From assembly GCA_027559495.1 (NCBI GenBank), contig JAMXSV010000010.1, forward strand, positions 2,480,001 through 2,544,000: a DNA stretch of 64,000 bases. Reading direction: 5' to 3'. The notes beneath the pieces are model-generated. The model saw only the letters and a list, made by a program, of their open reading frames with translations. It made no database searches and was not told the DNA's origin. Below, piece after piece: positions 59,484 through 64,000 of the stretch. The translations under genes were made by a program, and so were the position numbers. Numbering within the stretch: position 1 is the first letter of the stretch; each line of letters starts with the position of its first letter. This DNA is from Aurifilum marmelostoma. Its lineage: Eukaryota; Ascomycota; Sordariomycetes; Diaporthales; Cryphonectriaceae.

Positions 59484-60720
59484 ATGAACGGACAATCTCC
59501 TTACGGGTCGACTCCCGGCGTGGAGTATCACTACGAAAAGGACCAGTTCGCGACGCCCACGCCTTCTCCGCGCGGCCCAGTCTACTACTATGCCTCCACA
59601 CCGCAGCGGCCTCAGACCCGAGCGCACTTCCGGCACGTCAGTTCCGGCATGAATGACTACCCCAGCCCGCGCCCAGCCGCCTTCTCCCCGCGGTACAACA
59701 GCGACGGCCTCTACTCGACCAACGCTGCCACGGCCAATGTGAGTGCGACGCGATCATCGCGGAACAAGTTATTTTCTGGGTCTCGCCCATCCCGCGACCG
59801 TCGGTGTTCCTATTCCAACTCGAGGCCCTCAAATCCATATGGGGGAGTCCGACGAGGACGAGTACTTCGGGTTCAACGGTATCATCCCCGTGATGCCAGC
59901 CAAGTCGAAGTCGAAGCGGCACAGCAGCAGCAGGAGGGCCGAGGAGGGGTTTTACTATGTGTATGAGAACGATCGTGGGCGCCGAACTGATCACCGCTAC
60001 TATGCACAGACCTCACCACCCCGCCGTTATGATGATTTTGACAGGTGCGAGACGCGATACTACGAGGAGCCGCGTCGTCCAAGCACCCATACCCGGCGTG
60101 CTTCACAGTCCATGCCGCAGCGGCCTCAGACCGCTCGGCCCTCTGTCTCCCATCACAAGGCCCCGCCTGCCACCAGGAAGGCCACCGAGGCCGACGCCAA
60201 GCTCTGGGGGATCCCCAAGGGCTACTCGCTCAAGAACTGGGACCCGACTGAGGAGCCCATCCTCCTGCTGGGCTCCGTCTTTGATGCCAACAGCCTGGGC
60301 AAGTGGGTGTACGACTGGACAGTGTACTCACGTGGCTCGTCGACCCCCATCTCCGAGGTGGCTGGTGAGCTCTGGCTCCTCCTCATCCAGCTCGCCGGCA
60401 AGATCAAGCGCGCAACCGAGGCTGTCCCCCGCATCCGGACTCAGGACAACAAGGAGATGTTCGAGGGTTTCATCTCCTCCGGCCAGCGTCTGACGGACAA
60501 GCTCCGGAGGCTGCTCAAGCTGTGCGAGAAGCCCATGCTCACGGCCAGCAGCAAGAAGGACGCGCAGCTTGGTCAGCGCTCCGGTATCGAGTTTGTGCAG
60601 ACCCTCTTTGGCAGGGACCGTGAGCTCGATAGGACTGAAAAATTCATGCAATCGGTCCGGCTCTGGAACTTGCGCTTTGAGGCCAACTGTGAGGATGTCC
60701 TCAGGCATCCTGAGCAGTAG
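59484..60720 (+). CDS. Conserved filamentous-fungal protein of unknown function
   Basis: Exons 59484-59738 and, most likely, 59848-60720 give about 375 residues. The first exon is Tyr/Pro/Ser-rich and disordered (MNGQSPYGSTPGVEYHYEKD, PSPRPAAFSPRYNSD). The second begins SDEDEYFGFNG, continues with basic and Arg/Tyr-rich sequence (RYYEEPRRPSTHTRRAS), and ends in a folded helical domain of about 170 residues (LWGIPKGYSLKNWDPTEEPI, SVFDANSLGKWVYDWTVYSR, AGELWLLLIQLAGKIKRATE, FISSGQRLTDKLRRLLKLCE). No enzyme motif, signal peptide or membrane helix is visible. Homologues in databases may carry labels such as 'vegetative cell wall protein gp1', which would rest on composition only. The acceptor at 59847 is a GAG, chosen because other AGs shift the frame, so this junction is uncertain. 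The very long upstream leader region suggests regulated expression. Confidence 0.75.
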
Positions 60721-63700
60721 TCCACACACTACACCTCACGCAGCTTCAAAGACAAGAACAACAATACCCAACCCCCCCCGGGGGGGGGGCTTCAGAAAAG
60801 GAAAAAAAAAAAAACGAAGAAGAAGAAAGAGGCACCAAAACAGGGAGAGAGAGAGAAAGAAACGATGATCGGCGGGTGCTGTACAACACCGTCCCTTTTT
60901 TACTTCCTTTTTGATCAACGGGGTTTTCCTTCAGGTCACGGGTTTTCCCTTACGGTCATACAACAATTTCCAGAGGCTCACGCTTCGCTGGTCTCCTTTA
61001 CAATGATACCCTGGATCCTTTCTTCCAATATTTCATTACTCTCCCTCCCTCCATCAGATCTCGCATGGATCAATGCGCTCCATGTGACCACACACACACA
61101 CATACACGCGATCGAAGCGGGCGATAAAAGGCGCCACTTTCCAACATTTGAGCACAGTTCTCGGATGTTTGTTTTTTTCAGGAATACAAAAAGTTTTTGG
61201 TTCGAAATGACTCGGCATTGGAACGGAATGTACAGGATACAGATATTTCTCTTGGTCTTGGTAATCTGAGGCGGAAGGTTTTCGTATGGTACAAGCCTTG
61301 GTCTCAAAGAATGTATTGGAATGAATGGCGGAATAGTAATGCTTTTGTATAAAAATTTGGTCAACAAATACCGGGCGTTTTTGTTTACTTGGTCTCGTTC
61401 GAGCACCCCCAATTTGTATCAATATCCTTCTTGGCTCTAACTTTTCCTTCTCTTCTTGTTTTCTTTCCTGGAGGGGTGAAGAGAAGGGGGCGAGGGCCGC
61501 ACATTGGCAAAGAGTGCCTCGTCCGTCCAACTCCAACCCAAGCAGATTCTCTAGGCTAGATTGGGCATGTACCAGAAGAATGGCAATTAAATCCACACGA
61601 ATACTGGAAGATTTTTCAAGTCAAAAATCTCTTGACGACCGGCTCGGGCACAAGTAACTGTTCGACCGTGACTGGACATGTGATGAACTGATAGACTCAG
61701 TGACTGGCCGGCGACGCCGGGGGAGAAGAGAGGCAGGCGACATGAGCAGCGGTAACGAAACGTTATCTTGTGAGGCTGTGTGAGATAGGAGAGAGCTCCA
61801 GACCGGGTCGATAGACGGGTCTGGTGACTGATTGTGTGTGTCTCATCGATCCCACTGCAGCCCAATACGATGGATCAAAACCCGTTGGGCACGAAACCAC
61901 CTGACGCCTTCAATTTCCATTATCTATAGATTTCCGCACCGACCCAGCACCAGACGCACATAATGATAGGAAAAACAACAAAAGCAGAAATTAAATAAAC
62001 AAGCACACGAAAAAATTTCTTCGATCCTTGTCTCGGGTTACCTCTTTCCTTCCTATTCACTATGATAAGAGGGGCGTGGGACCCCTCTCACTTGTAAGAT
62101 TCCGCGTTGCATTACAATTTCCCAGAGTTCGTGTTTTCCCTGGACGCCACGGGGGCAGCGTGATGGAGGGTAGGAGGGGGGTGTCAAGGGGGTTTCTGGT
62201 GGCCCGAAGGATGGGAGGGGGGTGTTTTGGAGGGATCTTGGGTTGTACGGTTGGTAGCTAGCGGCCTTCATAGTATATGATACATTCTATGATACTTGGA
62301 TTCGGGGATGTGTGCGCTGAAGGCGGCCGGGATTGGGAAATTGAAATGCCACAGAAAAAGAAAATGATGAATTTTCTTTTTCTGTTGAGGGGGTGTGATG
62401 TAATTTTGATATCCTGATTGTCTTGGTAAAAGAAGTAAGAATGAAGAAGGATGGCTGGTTGTTGGATCAAGACGGGAGGCCAACGAGAGGGCAGCACTCG
62501 ACCAACCCCCCTTCTTTGCCCCTGGGCCTAGAGGAGAAAAAGCAGACGCGAAGCTATAGGGTTTAAGAAGGAAAAGAAGAAAAAGAAAGAAAGAAAGAAA
62601 AAAGCAAGAAGCGGGCGGCAGAGTCGCGAGCTGAATCACAAGCAAAGCCCCCTTGTATTTACCCATCATCGATAGACCCGGGAGGAAGGAGAGACATTTG
62701 ACCCACACGGCCCGCCCACCGCAAATGCACGCTTTTCTCTCTTTCTTTCTTAGGGGGCCGCTATGCAGCTCTGGCATGTCGATCAGGGCCTGGTTCTCTT
62801 AGTGGGTTAGAGCCCGCCTGTGGCCCCAGCACACGCCCCCTCCCTCCCCCCCCGGCTGCCACGCGCACCCCCCCCCCCCCACAAGACACACCTGAGCTTA
62901 TACCACAGTACCCTGCGGTGCCTGGCTGGTCTAGGCCTGCATATACCTGCTGTAGCCTGTGGGTTGTTGCCATTGTCTTGGACATGAGCGTCAGACATTA
63001 TACCAAGCCAATATATTGAAATTATTGATTGACTGATTCTTCCTCCTCGTACTTGTCATGTAAGCAGTAGAATCTCGTGCTAATTTCTTCTCAGACCGGT
63101 TATGATGGGGTCCAGAGACTAGAGATCTGCTTCCGCCATGTCTTTATATACTCGGTGATTCCGAGTCATATGAGGATTCGATAACATGTGAACCTCATCA
63201 TGAAGCCCAGAACCGATAGCGTCTTCCCGCTTCCTGCTCGACAGACAAAAGCTAGACTTGTCTCAGGACTTCAACGGTCATAAAAAAAATAATAAAAAAA
63301 ATAAAAACCAACCAAAAAACCCTCTGCTTCGTGATCCTTCAGCCATGAGCAGCCTCGAAAGAATAAGCCAGTGGCTGCAAGGGGAAAAGAAGAAAGGAAG
63401 AAAAAAACCAAACTGCCACAGTCCGTGGTGGTCGTAGTTTTAATCTTTCAGTGGAAAGTATGGCATCGATTTTCGAACTGCTGCTACACGATTTCGAACA
63501 AGCAATACTTTACCCTGCGTCGAGCCTATTCTGTACCTCATAGTATAGTATATATGTCTAAGAATCTCTTTCGAGGGATAGTCAGAGATCCATCCTTTCA
63601 GCTCATAATCAGTCGTGATGGTGACACGGCGACATGCACACACCAAGACACGGCGAATACTGTAGTACAATCCGAATAGAACCCCTCCAACTGTGGGACT

Positions 63701-64000
63701 ATAGAAGTGCTTGTGTATACGCAGCACTTCACACCAGTCACAAGTCCCGTCTGCGATCTTTTGTCATATGTGCATTGACGAGGGTTCTCCTTTACTTCGC
63801 TTCCACGTGGACAAAGGGTAAGATCTGCTTTGTACAAGGTGCTTGGTTGGTGCATAGTATTGCGTGTTATATGGGTCGATCCCCTGGCGATGACATAGCA
63901 CAACCACAAATCCGAAACGCAATCCCCTCCCCCTCCCACCATCCATCCCAAGGGCCCTGGGAGTTTCCTTGGGCGGGTTTCGTCACCCAAACAAGGTCTC
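60721..64000. other. 3.3-kb terminal region without supported genes
   Basis: It begins with the 3' end of the preceding gene, including a C8G10 palindrome at 60772-60789 and an A-rich stretch. Further right are purine-rich (62560-62610) and A/T-rich (63280-63320) tracts. Open frames are short and lack motifs; a gene running past the right edge cannot be excluded. Confidence 0.5.
60772..60789. repeat. C8G10 run, a perfect hairpin-forming palindrome
   Basis: Eight C directly followed by ten G, 51 bp after the stop codon of the gene at 59.5 kb; it could fold back on itself in RNA. Confidence 0.85.

Noticed and set aside
1..64000. CRISPR arrays, insertion sequences or bacterial operons
   Set aside because: Intron-containing fungal genes throughout; repeats present are microsatellites, homopolymers and one short tandem duplication.

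Overview
This is nuclear DNA from a filamentous ascomycete, probably Pezizomycotina and possibly a Sordariomycete. Genes are split by short introns (mostly 50-150 nt) with GTRNGT donors and CTAAC/CTGAC-like branch points. The gene content is typical of such fungi: Pth11/rhodopsin-like receptors, one with a CFEM domain, LaeA-like methyltransferases, NmrA-like reductases, an LCCL membrane protein, a ubiquitin-like-domain (ULD) protein and a secreted GH5 mannanase with a CBM1. I see no transposon ORF, rRNA, tRNA, CRISPR array or virus-like gene. All calls come from reading motifs and splice sites by eye; no search was run.

Layout. 1-6.8 kb holds four catabolic genes: an ACMSD-type amidohydrolase cut by the left edge, a galactonate-dehydratase-like enolase-superfamily enzyme, an aldo/keto reductase, and a divergently transcribed DHDPS-family aldolase. 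Together they could dehydrate a sugar acid, cleave the 2-keto-3-deoxy acid and reduce the resulting aldehyde, as in fungal galacturonate catabolism. 8-10.7 kb is an 800-residue ULD protein. 11.1-12.8 kb is the mannanase, whose last exon is one base out of frame at a G6 run. 16.2-18.3 kb is the LCCL membrane protein, 20.5-22.7 kb the CFEM receptor and 23.4-24.3 kb an NmrA-like protein. 26.0-26.7 kb is a small DUF6699-like protein and 28.1-29.7 kb is homogentisate 1,2-dioxygenase. 30.2-32.1 kb is a LaeA-like methyltransferase. 34.5-36.3 kb is a GMC oxidoreductase broken by a 22-bp tandem duplication. 40.9-42.5 kb is a second receptor-like membrane protein and 43.8-45.8 kb a second LaeA-like methyltransferase with very small exons. 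47.8-49.1 kb is an NmrA/isoflavone-reductase-like protein, 52.0-52.8 kb an atypical SDR and 59.5-60.7 kb a conserved fungal protein of unknown function.

Long gene-poor stretches lie at 12.8-16.2, 36.3-40.9, 49.1-52.0, 52.8-59.5 and 60.7-64.0 kb. The right half looks like accessory or regulatory space: receptors, small-molecule methyltransferases and redox enzymes, but no polyketide or nonribosomal peptide synthase backbone. The most useful leads are the left-edge sugar-acid cluster, the two frame breaks with simple explanations, the two LaeA-like paralogues, coding-like but broken minus-strand segments at 13.2-15.4 kb, and the very long 5' flank of the gene at 59.5 kb.
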